Below, in pieces: positions 10,910-18,319 of a stretch of DNA of 64,000 nt; position 1 is the first letter of the stretch; the number at the start of each line of letters is the position of its first letter. The DNA is from Nitzschia sp. pyKryTriq1 (lineage: Eukaryota > Bacillariophyta > Bacillariophyceae > Bacillariales > Bacillariaceae), in the NCBI GenBank assembly GCA_956465555.1, contig OY101124.1, forward strand, positions 310,001 to 374,000, written 5' to 3'. A program made the position numbers and the translations under genes. A model generated the notes under the pieces. The model saw only the letters and a program-made list of their open reading frames with translations, made no database searches and was not told where the DNA came from.

Positions 10910-11212
10910 TCTGTTTTGGTAGTCTATTTATTATTATTATTATACTTCTTGCTCTGCGATCGATACATGCGTTGAGAGATCCATAGAGAAATCTCGAAGA
11001 ATCATCATCATCGCATCCGCATCGCATCAGCCATCAGCATATCATAATATCTCATATCCGCGCACGCATCTTTCGCTTTTATGACGACATATATCTCTGA
11101 CTCTTCCTACTCTCGGGGACTTCTTCTGTACCCCAGTATATCTGGCAATAATAACAATAGCAGTTGACTAACTTGACTCCAGTCTTACTCAATTCGTGCA
11201 ATCAATTATTAT

Positions 11213-11236
11213 GAGACGAAACTATCCTTTCGTCTC
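11213..11236. repeat. Inverted repeat, 9-bp stem
   Basis: GAGACGAAA and its exact complement TTTCGTCTC are separated by six bases. Could form a hairpin in DNA or RNA; role unknown. Confidence 0.7.
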
Positions 11237-11814
11237 TCTCTTTTGCTAAAACTAATCGTGGTTTGATGACGTGGAGATTACGGCGGAAGGCGAACAAGAA
11301 ATGATGGAGCAAGGACTGCAAAAGGCACGACGACTACAAGAGGTTGGGGAAGGACGACTCTACTAGTAGTGGCTGAAAGCGAAGAAGCGGCTCGTCAACT
11401 ACTACGACCAAGACTGCAGAAGGGGAGGATCATACCGGTATGAGGAACAAGCGGACACGATATGGACCACCTATGAAATGGAAGTATTTGAGGAACCACA
11501 AGAAGAGTGTATCCAGAACTCTGAAACAACTCTGAAACGGAAACTACAGGACTTGTTCTAGTTCTTGAGCAAAGAAAGCAACAACCAAAGGCAATTGTTC
11601 TTGTAGCATCCTCATCCAGTGCATGCAATGGATTTGCTGGAGCCCGGGTGAAATGATTCTTGTCAGAGGCAGCAGGAAAGACCTGGCTAGAAGAGCCGCT
11701 ACCGATAGAAAATTCGCCTGTTTAGTGTGCTATTTTTGATACACACTATACCAGTACATTTTACTCTCTGGAGTAGAGATCCTTAGGAGAGGTAGAAAAT
11801 GGGCGTAAAGAAGT

Positions 11815-11890
11815 TAGTCCAGACTTTTTGAATTCCTGCATGTCGAATGACAGCTGCCAGATCTGCGTTGTAGCGCTTCGCTATTCGCTG
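11815..11890 (+). repeat. Dispersed repeat A, copy 1
   Basis: First of five copies of a ~60-bp sequence containing GACTTTTTG, ATTCCTGCATGTCGAATGAC and a GATCTGCG...AGCG.TTCGCT tail. This copy has a small insertion (cagctgcca) and a duplicated ATTCGCT. The copies occur only between 11.8 and 17.0 kb. Confidence 0.8.
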
Positions 11891-12136
11891 GCAGGAAGTC
11901 CAAAAAAGTTCTCGATCCTGCCTTGGTAGAATTTTTGAAGAAACTGTAATACGGCTCTGTAATCGTAGTACCGGTACGAACTTGTACACCAGTACCGGCA
12001 CTACCGGCAGCGTTCGGTTCGCTGTCTTTTCGAAGAGAACGACCTCCGCGAAAAACAGAACAACCATGAATAACGAACGGCAGGAGGTTCGCTGCAGAAT
12101 GAGTACCACGTGAGAGAGCAGTCTATCAGTCTTCGA

Positions 12137-12475
12137 ATTATTATTTAATGATTGCAATATATTAGGCCCTGAGCCCTAAGAAACTCCGAACTTTGATGTT
12201 TCAAAAGAAGTCCGGACCGGGCCTTACCAGTACCAGTAGTCAGGACTTTTTGAATTCCTGCATGTCGAATGACTGCAGATCTGCGCTGTAGCGGTTCGCT
12301 GATGGGCACTTGCACAGTCAGTACTGTACTTTGGCCGTTAGAATTGATATGGGAGTGGTGGCGTGCGCTTTTAGCGGTTCGCTGGGTCTTTTGGGGCCCA
12401 TGTATCTTTTCTACCGGTACTACGTACCGGTACTAGCTAGGTTTACGACCTCGCATCTATTATCGCGAAGAAGAA
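12137..12475 (+). repeat. Diverged partial relative of the 1.23-kb module
   Basis: Shares, in the same order as the two full modules, the phrase ATTATTATTTAATGATTG (12137), repeat A (12241-12300), a second AGCGGTTCGCTGGGTCTTTTGGG phrase followed by CCCATGTATCTTTTCTACCGGTACT (~12379-12420), and a shortened repeat B (~12437-12475). It lacks the orphan gene, so it is an older or truncated family member. Confidence 0.65.
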
Positions 12476-12740
12476 CATTTCGATTCTGATTCAAAGTTCG
12501 CAGTCGTCGTCTTCCGTGTACGCTCGGGTTCTCTCCATCACTCATCAAGGATAAGGTGGCAGGTCGGTCGAGTATTATGTTCTGCCATCTATCTGCCATA
12601 AAACGTGTGCGTCCCGCCCAGAAAAAGTTTGACATCACAAAATACAATAATATCACCCTCCTCCTCTCTACTAGCAAGAATAATCGAAACACCGCCCATC
12701 TAATACTTTCAACACTCGACGAGCAAGAAGAAGAATCCGC

Positions 12741-13157
12741 ATGACAATGAAGAACGACAGAATTACTATGTCCACCAGCCGTCAACAAGAAGATCAAGAA
12801 AGAATGCCGCCGGCATCCCGCCACCAGCGCGAGGAGCAGCAAGAACAATCCCCACATTATCATGCCCTGCTGCTTGCAAGAACAACATCATTCCAACAAC
12901 AAGGAGCGGTGGCGCGTAATGTTGAAAACAGGTCATCAACAAGAGGAGGCACGCTCCAAGAAAATCAAACAAGTGCTCGTCGTTCAACGCAAAGAAATGG
13001 CAGCACCAGCGACGAGGATGGGCCCTTTGTGTCCTCTGTCTTCGATATCATTGACCAAGCGCTGCTGGTAATCGACGCCTCTGACAGTGAAGCGCTTGAT
13101 CTTATGTTTCAAGACGCTGGTGATCTCCTGGTTGGGGACGATCCAGACTTTTGGTAA
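12741..13157 (+). CDS. Small hypothetical protein, polar with acidic C-terminus
   Basis: 138 residues in one frame. The first ~100 residues are Gln/Arg/Ser-rich and look disordered. The last ~40 (SSVFDIIDQALLVIDASDSEALDLMFQDAGDLL, here in part) look like an amphipathic acidic segment ending DDPDFW, the sort of region found in transactivation or interaction motifs. The frame ends 57 bp before the first 1.23-kb module. No family recognised. An alternative start is the Met 11 codons downstream (MSTSRQQ). Support is base composition and the coherent C-terminus only. Confidence 0.35.
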   Translation: MTMKNDRITMSTSRQQEDQERMPPASRHQREEQQEQSPHYHALLLARTTSFQQQGAVARNVENRSSTRGGTLQENQTSARRSTQRNGSTSDEDGPFVSSVFDIIDQALLVIDASDSEALDLMFQDAGDLLVGDDPDFW

Positions 13158-13548
13158 ACAGTCTTTTTGTTCTTCGTCTTCTTGTATTTTCCTCTTTTCT
13201 TCCAGTAGTGGATCAGAACGAGTAAGAGGGACGTAGAGAGAAAGCGAGAGCTAAATCTATACTATCGCCGCACGAGTATAATAGAAATTTTTTCTAAAAA
13301 AGAGTACAAAATAGTCGACCCGCACCGCAGGGGGCGCGAGGAGCTGTCACCGAGGCATAGTCAAGACATGACTGCGTTCGCCGGTAGTCCAAAGAGGGTG
13401 CCGACCGAGGCGTTGTCATCCGAGGCCGACCGAGGCGTTGTCATCCGAGGCCGACCGAGGCGCTAGCCAAGGTCGGCGCTCAAGTTTGTCATCCGAGGGG
13501 CACCCGAGTTGGCGAAGAATAGCGCGAGCAGGGTGTTCTGCTTTATGT

Positions 13549-14088
13549 TCATTCAGGAGAAATCGCACCGTACCGGCTCTTGAACGAGTCGACGAATAGA
13601 TCTGGGGAGGAGGGATCTCCTTCTTCTAGTCGACCTACTAGAAAACAAAGGTCGTTCTCCTCTTCCTCGTCCGAATCGCTTTCTTCGTCCGAGCTGCAGG
13701 CGGACGATAGATCATCGCTGCCCACTCGCCGCAACCTGGCCAATTCGTTGTAAAGTTGTGACAAGTTGTCCTTGAGTAGTTCGTTTCGGTGATCATCAGC
13801 TTCCTCCTCATCATCGGAGTCTTCCTCACAAGAGGAAGCATAAGACGAGGTGTCATCCATCATCATCACTTCAAGAGCTGTATCGATTGCACGTGATGCC
13901 GCTGCGTTGACAGTATTTGGGGAAGGTGGTTCTTGGACGACAACACGGCTTGTACCCGAGGAGGAGAGGACAAAGCTTCGAACATCGAGGAAGGAGGTGC
14001 CAGTGGATCCACACACCAATTCCATGCGTGCTCCGGATGGCTTGACTTCCCCTACGTCGGAAGAATGTGATTTGATTGTTTGAGTCAT
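13549..14088 (-). CDS. Acidic orphan protein, copy 1 of a recent duplicate pair
   Basis: 179 residues from the Met at 14088, the start shared with copy 2 (16718). The in-frame ATG further upstream (14172) is not usable in copy 2 because of a 2-bp indel, so the shared Met is preferred. Layout: polar N-terminus with VCGSTGTSFLDVRSFV; a middle EPPSPNTVNAAASRAIDTAL; an acidic Ser/Asp/Glu stretch; a short helix NLSQLYNELARLRRVG; a second acidic Ser/Glu run; and a C-terminus FLVGRLEEGDPSSPDLFVDSF. No family recognised. It differs from copy 2 by four base changes, all altering amino acids, and one in-frame 3-bp indel in the Glu run. Preservation of the frame through the indel suggests it is translated, but the copies are too young to prove selection. 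Confidence 0.6.
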   Translation of the reverse strand: MTQTIKSHSSDVGEVKPSGARMELVCGSTGTSFLDVRSFVLSSSGTSRVVVQEPPSPNTVNAAASRAIDTALEVMMMDDTSSYASSCEEDSDDEEEADDHRNELLKDNLSQLYNELARLRRVGSDDLSSACSSDEESDSDEEEENDLCFLVGRLEEGDPSSPDLFVDSFKSRYGAISPE

Positions 14089-14261
14089 TGTGAAAGTCGT
14101 GGTATAGTTTGTTGAATGGGTGGTGAGAAAATTGAGAATAGAAAAATGATTATGACACAAGACACAAAGCAAGAAGCGTCCGGTGCTCGCTAAGAGCTCT
14201 GAGAGTTTTCTGGCCCGACGTTGGAATTGGTGGCGTGGGAATTATTATTTAATGATTGCCG

Positions 14262-14340
14262 GGTTAGTCCGGACTTTTTGCATTCCTGCATGTCGAATGA
14301 CTGCGGATCTGCGCTTCAGCGGTTCGCTGGGTCTTTTGGG
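14262..14340 (+). repeat. Dispersed repeat A, copy 3
   Basis: Lies near the right end of module copy 1, preceded by ATTATTATTTAATGATTG and followed by the CATGATGTATCTTTTCTACCGGTACT phrase and repeat B. Confidence 0.8.
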
Positions 14341-14393
14341 CTCCGCCCATGATGTATCTTTTCTACCGGTACTGCCGTTCCGTGCTAGCTAGT

Positions 14394-14445
14394 AGGAGAA
14401 CGAAGAACGACCTCGCATCTATCGCGAAAAAGAACATTATTATAA
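14394..14445 (+). repeat. Dispersed repeat B, copy in module 1
   Basis: AGGAGAACGAAGAACGACC plus TCGCATCTATCGCGAA and GAACATTATT. Repeat B recurs at ~12437, 15370, 15452 and 17021, usually 110-190 bp after repeat A. Confidence 0.8.
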
Positions 14446-14809
14446 AATATCCAGTCAAAAAATATTTACCGTGGTTTGACCGCTAGTCAAAAAGTTTGCG
14501 CAAAATAAATAAAGTTATTTAGGCGGCTTGCCGTTAATAAAGGTACTATTTACGGTAACGGACGGAAACCAGACGAAATACCTATGTGTTGATGACGTCA
14601 ACAATATGATTTCGTTAAGTGCTTCCCATTTTATTTTCATTCCGCATTTATTGTGAAGAACAGTGAATTTTGACCAGGGCACATTGAAGACAAAGCCCGC
14701 CGGCTCAAAACAACGGTGCTCTCCTCGCGAATGTTCGTCGGTCACACGTGCTGTTTCGAACGCGCGTCTTAATTTTGCTACGAGTAAGATTCATTTGACT
14801 AAACACAGT
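14446..14809. other. Middle segment 1, left part
   Basis: Unique sequence between module copy 1 and the inverted-repeat array. It holds a short inverted repeat TTTGAC...GTCAAA near 14476-14491 and a TGACGTCA site. AT-rich at first, GC-richer towards the array. No supported gene; a 122-codon plus-strand frame (14663-15031) runs through it and the array (see findings). Confidence 0.4.
14593..14600. promoter_or_regulatory. TGACGTCA (CRE/bZIP-type) palindrome
   Basis: An exact 8-bp CRE consensus. In diatoms, TGACGT-type CO2/cAMP-responsive elements have been described at carbonic anhydrase promoters; a role here is inference. No gene clearly starts beside it. Confidence 0.3.
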
Positions 14810-14953
14810 TGTATCGTGAGCACCATACAATGCCTATATACGCACTGTATGGTATCCACCATACAACGTATCGCAGTTGGCTGTATGGTTGGCACCATAC
14901 AACTATCTCCGGAAGCTTGTATAGTAGACACCATACAACCCACCGCGCGCGGT
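14810..14953. repeat. Four phased 36-bp units: 20-bp inverted repeat plus variable 16-bp spacer
   Basis: Units begin at 14810, 14846, 14882 and 14918. Each holds arms TGTATNGT and ACCATACA around a 4-base loop. Arms pair perfectly (8 bp) in units 2 and 3, and with one mismatch in units 1 and 4. The right arm plus one A (ACCATACAA) is identical in all four; the left arm varies only at its sixth base (C, G, G, A). Loops (gagc, atcc, tggc, agac) and the 16-bp remainders differ completely. The period is exactly 36 bp throughout. Beyond the fourth unit a degenerate CCACC.TGGTACAA may be a decayed fifth. It could be phased protein-binding sites, RNA hairpins, or a 12-codon coding repeat with a constant half. 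It is not a CRISPR array by any other criterion. Confidence 0.85.
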
Positions 14954-14980
14954 TTCCACCTGGTACAAGATCACCTAGTT

Positions 14981-15120
14981 TACTTTGCATGCCACAGGCT
15001 AGTGTGTGCTTGCAGTGCGTCTGTCCGGTGAGACTCTCTACTAGCTGGTAGAAGGGTGTATTATATCTGAAAATAGTACATCTCTATAGAAGGTCGAATT
15101 ACTTGATGGTAGTAGCTTGT
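14981..15120. repeat. 140-bp end module, copy 1
   Basis: Nearly identical to 18074-18216, from TACTTTGCATGCCACAGGCT to GATGGTAGTRGCTTGT. The main difference is an ACT insertion in the other copy. It closes composite repeat 1 (13215-15120). Confidence 0.85.
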
Positions 15121-15369
15121 GTAATTTTGGTGGGTTTGTACGAGTAAGCCAAAAGAAATTTTAAGGCCACCCACCCACCCGGGCGATTTCTCAGGTCGCT
15201 TGGGTCAACCGCGCCGCAGTCACACGGAGCCACGGTCACGCCCAATCAATACTACAGTAGCACGTTCTGACACACAACAACTGACACACCATAGAGAAGG
15301 GCAGGCGTAAGGGGTTCGAGAACTAGTAGAAACTCCAAAAGGGAGTCGGAGCCCCGCGGCGGTGCTAGC

Positions 15370-15533
15370 TAGGAGAACGAAGAACGACCTCGCATCTATC
15401 GCGAAGAAGAACATTATTTATTCTAGTATGATTCGACCGGTACGTATTCGCTAGGAGAACGAAGAACGACCTCGCATCTGCTATCGCGAAGAAGAACATT
15501 ATTTATTCGAGTGTGATTTGAGTGGTACGGCGG
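15370..15533 (+). repeat. Repeat B as a tandem dimer (period ~82 bp)
   Basis: Two head-to-tail copies start at TAGGAGAACGAAG (15370 and 15452). The second has a 3-bp insertion (CATCTGCTATCGCG versus CATCTATCGCG). Both run into ATTATTTATTC and a GATT.GA..GGTACG tail. Confidence 0.8.
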
Positions 15534-15545
15534 AACCAGTCTAAA

Positions 15546-15565
15546 ATCGCTTTCGAGAAAGCGAT
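15546..15565. repeat. Inverted repeat, 9-bp stem with 2-nt loop
   Basis: ATCGCTTTC-GA-GAAAGCGAT, directly upstream of repeat A copy 4. Very tight for a DNA cruciform; may be chance or a transcript hairpin. Confidence 0.6.
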
Positions 15566-15593
15566 GATGTTTCAGTATTCTGACGTTCGTTGG

Positions 15594-15655
15594 GAGACTT
15601 TTTGGATTCCTGCATGTCGAATGACTGCAGATCTGCGATAGCGGTTCGCTGGGTC
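15594..15655 (+). repeat. Dispersed repeat A, copy 4
   Basis: GAGACTTTTTGGATTCCTG... through AGCGGTTCGCTGGGTC. This copy is outside the 1.23-kb modules and here follows, rather than precedes, repeat B. Confidence 0.8.
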
Positions 15656-16181
15656 TACTACACAGAAGACAATCATCGTCATCTTCTTCTCAAAACGATG
15701 GTGTACTATCGGCGTGACTCTCGGCCGGATGGCCATGGCAGCAGCAGCATGGCTCTTGGGTGTCTACTGCTACTACTTCTATTACTACTACGCCTGGTGG
15801 TGCCTTGCCATCCTCCTCGAGCAACAGTCTCCGTGATAGAAAGAACTCGTAGAACGAGTAAGAGGGACGTAGAGAGAAAGCGAGAGCTAAATCTATACTA
15901 TCGCCGCACGAGTATAATAGAAATTTTTTCTAAAAAGAGTACAAAATAGTCGACCCGCACCGCAGGGGGAGCGAGGAGCTGTCACCGAGGCATAGTCAAG
16001 ACATGACTGCGTTCGCCGGTAGTCAAAAGAGGGTGCCGACCGAGGCGCTAGCCGAGGTTGGCGCCCAAGGTTGTCATCCGAGGCCGACCGAGGCGCTAGC
16101 CAAGGTCGGCGCTCAAGTTTGTCATCCGAGGGGCACCCGAGTTGGCGAAGAATAGCGCGAGCAGGGTGTTCTGCTGTATGT

Positions 16182-16718
16182 TCATTCAGGAGAAATCGCA
16201 CCGTACCGGCTCTTGAACGAGTCGACGAATAGATCTGGGGAGGAGGGATCTCCTTCTTCTAGTCGACCTACTAGAAAACAAAGGTCGTCCTCTTCCTCGT
16301 CCGAATCGCTTTCTTCGTCCGAGCTGCAGGCGGACGATAGATCATCGCTGCCCACTCGCCGCAACCTGGCCAATTCGTTGTAAAGTTGTGACAAGTTGTC
16401 CTTGAGTAGTTCGTTTCGGTGATCATTAGCTTCCTCCTCATCATCGGAGTCTTCCTCACAAGAGGAAGCATAAGACGAGGTGTCATCCATCATCATCACT
16501 TCAAGAGCTGTATCGATTGCACGTGATGCCGCTGCGTTGACAGTATTTGGGGAAGGTGGTTCTTGGACGACAACACGGCTTGTACCCGAGGAGGAGACGA
16601 CAAAGCTTCGAACATCGAGGAAGGAGGTGCCAGTGGATCCACACACCGATTCCATGCGTGCTCCGGATGGCTTGACTTCCCTTACGTCGGAAGAATGTGA
16701 TTTGATTGTTTGAGTCAT
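16182..16718 (-). CDS. Acidic orphan protein, copy 2 of a recent duplicate pair
   Basis: 178 residues, starting at the Met at 16718 (MTQTIKSHSSDV). Relative to copy 1 it has Arg for Gly, Ser for Leu, Val for Leu and Asn for Asp, and lacks one residue in the second Glu run. The acidic, phospho-site-like Ser/Asp/Glu tracts and a short Leu-rich helix suggest a regulatory or nuclear adaptor protein, but this is composition only. The flanking minus-strand sequence is also shared with copy 1, so any promoter inside the module was copied with it. Confidence 0.6.
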   Translation of the reverse strand: MTQTIKSHSSDVREVKPSGARMESVCGSTGTSFLDVRSFVVSSSGTSRVVVQEPPSPNTVNAAASRAIDTALEVMMMDDTSSYASSCEEDSDDEEEANDHRNELLKDNLSQLYNELARLRRVGSDDLSSACSSDEESDSDEEEDDLCFLVGRLEEGDPSSPDLFVDSFKSRYGAISPE

Positions 16719-16895
16719 TGTGAAAGTCGTGGTATAGTTTGTTGAATGGGTGGTGAGAAAATTGAGAATAGAAAAATATGATTATGACACAAGACACAAA
16801 GCAAAGCGTCCGGTAGTGCTCGCTCAGAGCTCTGAGAGTTTTCTGGCACGACGTTGGAATTGGTGGCGCGGGAATTATTATTTAATGATTTGCCG

Positions 16896-16980
16896 GGTTA
16901 GTCCAGACTTTTTGCATTCCTGCATGTCGAATGACTGCGGATCTGCGTTTCAGCGGTTCGCTCGCTGGGTATTTTGGGTC
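16896..16980 (+). repeat. Dispersed repeat A, copy 5
   Basis: At the right end of module copy 2, with TTCGCTCGCTGGG (a 4-bp duplication relative to copy 3) in its tail. Confidence 0.8.
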
Positions 16981-17020
16981 CCGCCCATGTATCTTTTCTA
17001 CCGGTACTACCGTTACGTGC

Positions 17021-17083
17021 TAGCTAGTAGGAGAACGAAGAACGACCTTGCATCTATCGGGAAGAAGAACATTATTTATTCGA
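17021..17083 (+). repeat. Dispersed repeat B, copy in module 2
   Basis: TAGCTAGTAGGAGAACGAAG...GAACATTATTTATTCGAG; overlaps the 3' end of the SAP-domain frame on the other strand. Confidence 0.8.
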
Positions 17084-17548
17084 GGGAGTAAGTAGTGTGA
17101 TTCGAGTAGTAGTGCTAGTAAATTGATTTGGAACCACTGCATTGCTTGGCTCCAAAAGTACCCACATTGCTCCTGGTGGGAAGCCCTTGAGATCTTCGTC
17201 TGGTTTAGTCTTCTTGTTACCAGCAAACACTGGCGCTCTTTCTTGAATCGCCGCCATCAATCGAGCAACGAGGTCAACTTTCGAGCCGTTCTGCATTTTA
17301 TTACGGATCCATAGCTCGTCCCGAAGCTCTTTCACCTTCATTTTTTGGATATTGGCGGTGGGAATATCGATTGACCCAAGTGCACGTCTGAAAACTACAA
17401 GAGATCGATTCCTCACTTTACGAGGAATCCAATATCCAAAACTCTGAGGGTTTCTAAGATGGTAAAAGAGCTCCAAAGCTACCCTTACGCGGTAAAGGCG
17501 CTCGACAGCGAACTGTACGACTGCGCCCCCGAAGGGTTTTACCAGCAT
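17072..17548 (-). CDS. SAP-domain reading frame (gene fragment or transposon remnant)
   Basis: 158 codons. Residues 68-101 match the SAP fold pattern (MKVKELRDELWIRNKMQNGSKVD, in part, then LVARL): helix, Leu-Gly-type loop, Lys-rich second helix. SAP domains bind AT-rich DNA and occur in nuclear proteins and at the N-termini of some transposases. After it comes a Lys-rich linker and FPPGAMWVLLEP, loosely like the pre-catalytic region of PiggyBac-type transposases; this resemblance is weak. The frame ends inside repeat B and shows no catalytic domain, so I treat it as a fragment. Its N-terminal ~38 codons lie in the 115-bp direct repeat. Confidence 0.4.
   Translation of the reverse strand: MLVKPFGGAVVQFAVERLYRVRVALELFYHLRNPQSFGYWIPRKVRNRSLVVFRRALGSIDIPTANIQKMKVKELRDELWIRNKMQNGSKVDLVARLMAAIQERAPVFAGNKKTKPDEDLKGFPPGAMWVLLEPSNAVVPNQFTSTTTRITLLTPSNK
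17373..17487. repeat. Direct repeat, copy a (115 bp)
   Basis: GACCCAAGTGCACGTCTGAAAACTAC through GCTACCCTTA, part of the SAP frame on the minus strand. Matches 17616-17733 with about five differences. Confidence 0.85.
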
Positions 17549-17615
17549 ATCGTGATGCTCAAAATGAGGGCATCCGAATACGGATGGGATGAAACCGAAT
17601 TCGATGCACTCTCAC

Positions 17616-17733
17616 GACCCAAGTGCACGTCTGAAAACTACGAGAGATCGATTCCTCATTTTACAAGGAATCTAATATCCAAAACTCTGAGGGTTTCTAC
17701 TAAGATGGTAAAAGAGCTCCAAAGCTACCCTTA
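17616..17733. repeat. Direct repeat, copy b (118 bp)
   Basis: Second copy, 128 bp after copy a ends, with a 3-bp insertion (CTACTAAGATGG). The two flank a short segment of coding-like sequence (YPYAVKALDSELYDCAPEGF on the plus strand). No terminal inverted repeats, so probably a local duplication. Confidence 0.85.
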
Positions 17734-18073
17734 GAAAACTCGAACTCTCGAATGAGAAAATAACAAATGTACAAGTAGATGATGAGCAAACAAGCTCACA
17801 ATATTATAAAACTAGAGAACTTACAGTTCATCAAAAATCCACCTATTTACTACGCCCAAATAGTAGGCTCATAACCCACTATTTCTACAGGGACCCAAAA
17901 CGGCATCACTTTTGCAGCGGCATCACTTTTGGACACCGGTAGTAAGCGATGACACCGCGTGTTTTTTTTTGCTATTAGTTATTTCTATGCTGCTCATCAT
18001 GAGCAATTCATATAAAACTTTCATAGTGAATCCACCAAATCAAAACAACACTCTCCTACTGTACATAGTAGTA
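17734..18073. other. Middle segment 2, right part
   Basis: AT-rich, no supported gene. It includes a tandem phrase CGGCATCACTTTTG (17902 and 17918). Confidence 0.4.
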
Positions 18074-18216
18074 TACTTTGCATGCCACAGGCTACTAGTG
18101 TGTGCTTGCAGCGCGTCTGTCCGGTGAGACTCTCTACTAGCTGGTAGAAGGGTGTATTATATCTGAAAATAGTACATCTCTATAGAAGGTCGAATTACTT
18201 GATGGTAGTGGCTTGT
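18074..18216. repeat. 140-bp end module, copy 2
   Basis: Closes composite repeat 2 (15851-18216). Differs from copy 1 mainly by an ACT insertion (GGCTACTAGTGTG versus GGCTAGTGTG). Its end is about 100 bp from the stop of the next gene. Confidence 0.85.
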
Positions 18217-18319
18217 AGAATGAATGATATTGAAGTGTTGCTTCTTCTCGACAAGATGTGTGCTTCTCGAAGAATCGTCCGATCACCAGAGTGAGTCACT
18301 ATCATTCATCTATCTTTTA

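Larger units (their letters stand above)
10910..12740. other. Gene-poor start of a repeat island
   Basis: No gene I can support; short frames here lack conserved character. It contains a 9-bp-stem inverted repeat (11213-11236), two copies of the ~60-bp repeat A (11815-11890 and 12241-12300), a partial relative of the 1.23-kb module (12137-12475), and TACCGGTA palindromes (11433, ~11967, two near 12411-12430). Confidence 0.5.
13215..14445. repeat. 1.23-kb module, copy 1 (left half of composite repeat 1)
   Basis: Matches 15851-17083 almost base for base, starting at AGAACGAGTAAGAGGG and ending in repeat B (GAAGAACGACCTCGCATC...GAACATTATT). It includes a GC-rich block of ~25-bp tandem units (gccgaccgaggcgttgtcatccgag, ~13397-13500) that differs in arrangement between copies, the acidic orphan gene on the minus strand, repeat A and repeat B. 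No terminal inverted repeats or target-site duplication are obvious. Confidence 0.85.
15121..15850. other. Spacer between composite repeats 1 and 2
   Basis: No supported gene. Contains a tandem pair of repeat B, a 9-bp-stem inverted repeat and a lone repeat A. A 119-codon frame (15590-15949) runs from repeat A into module copy 2 and is probably chance. Confidence 0.45.
15851..17083. repeat. 1.23-kb module, copy 2 (left half of composite repeat 2)
   Basis: Same start (AGAACGAGTAAGAGGG) and end (repeat B, GAACATTATTTATTCGAG) as copy 1. The GC-rich tandem block (~16035-16135) has a different unit order. Over the shared orphan gene the copies differ at 4 of 540 bases plus one 3-bp indel. Confidence 0.85.

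Noticed and set aside
12420-12863. 147-codon minus-strand frame
   Set aside because: Leu/Arg-rich, overlaps repeat B and the start of the plus-strand small gene; probably the complement of low-complexity DNA.
14810-14953. CRISPR array
   Set aside because: The repeat/spacer look is superficial: only four units, a 20-bp repeat whose loop varies in every unit, 16-bp spacers, no leader or cas genes, and clearly eukaryotic surroundings.
13215-18216. LTR retroelement or Polinton
   Set aside because: No polymerase, integrase, capsid-like or long terminal direct-repeat structure recognised; the 1.23-kb and 140-bp modules do not behave as a terminal repeat pair.
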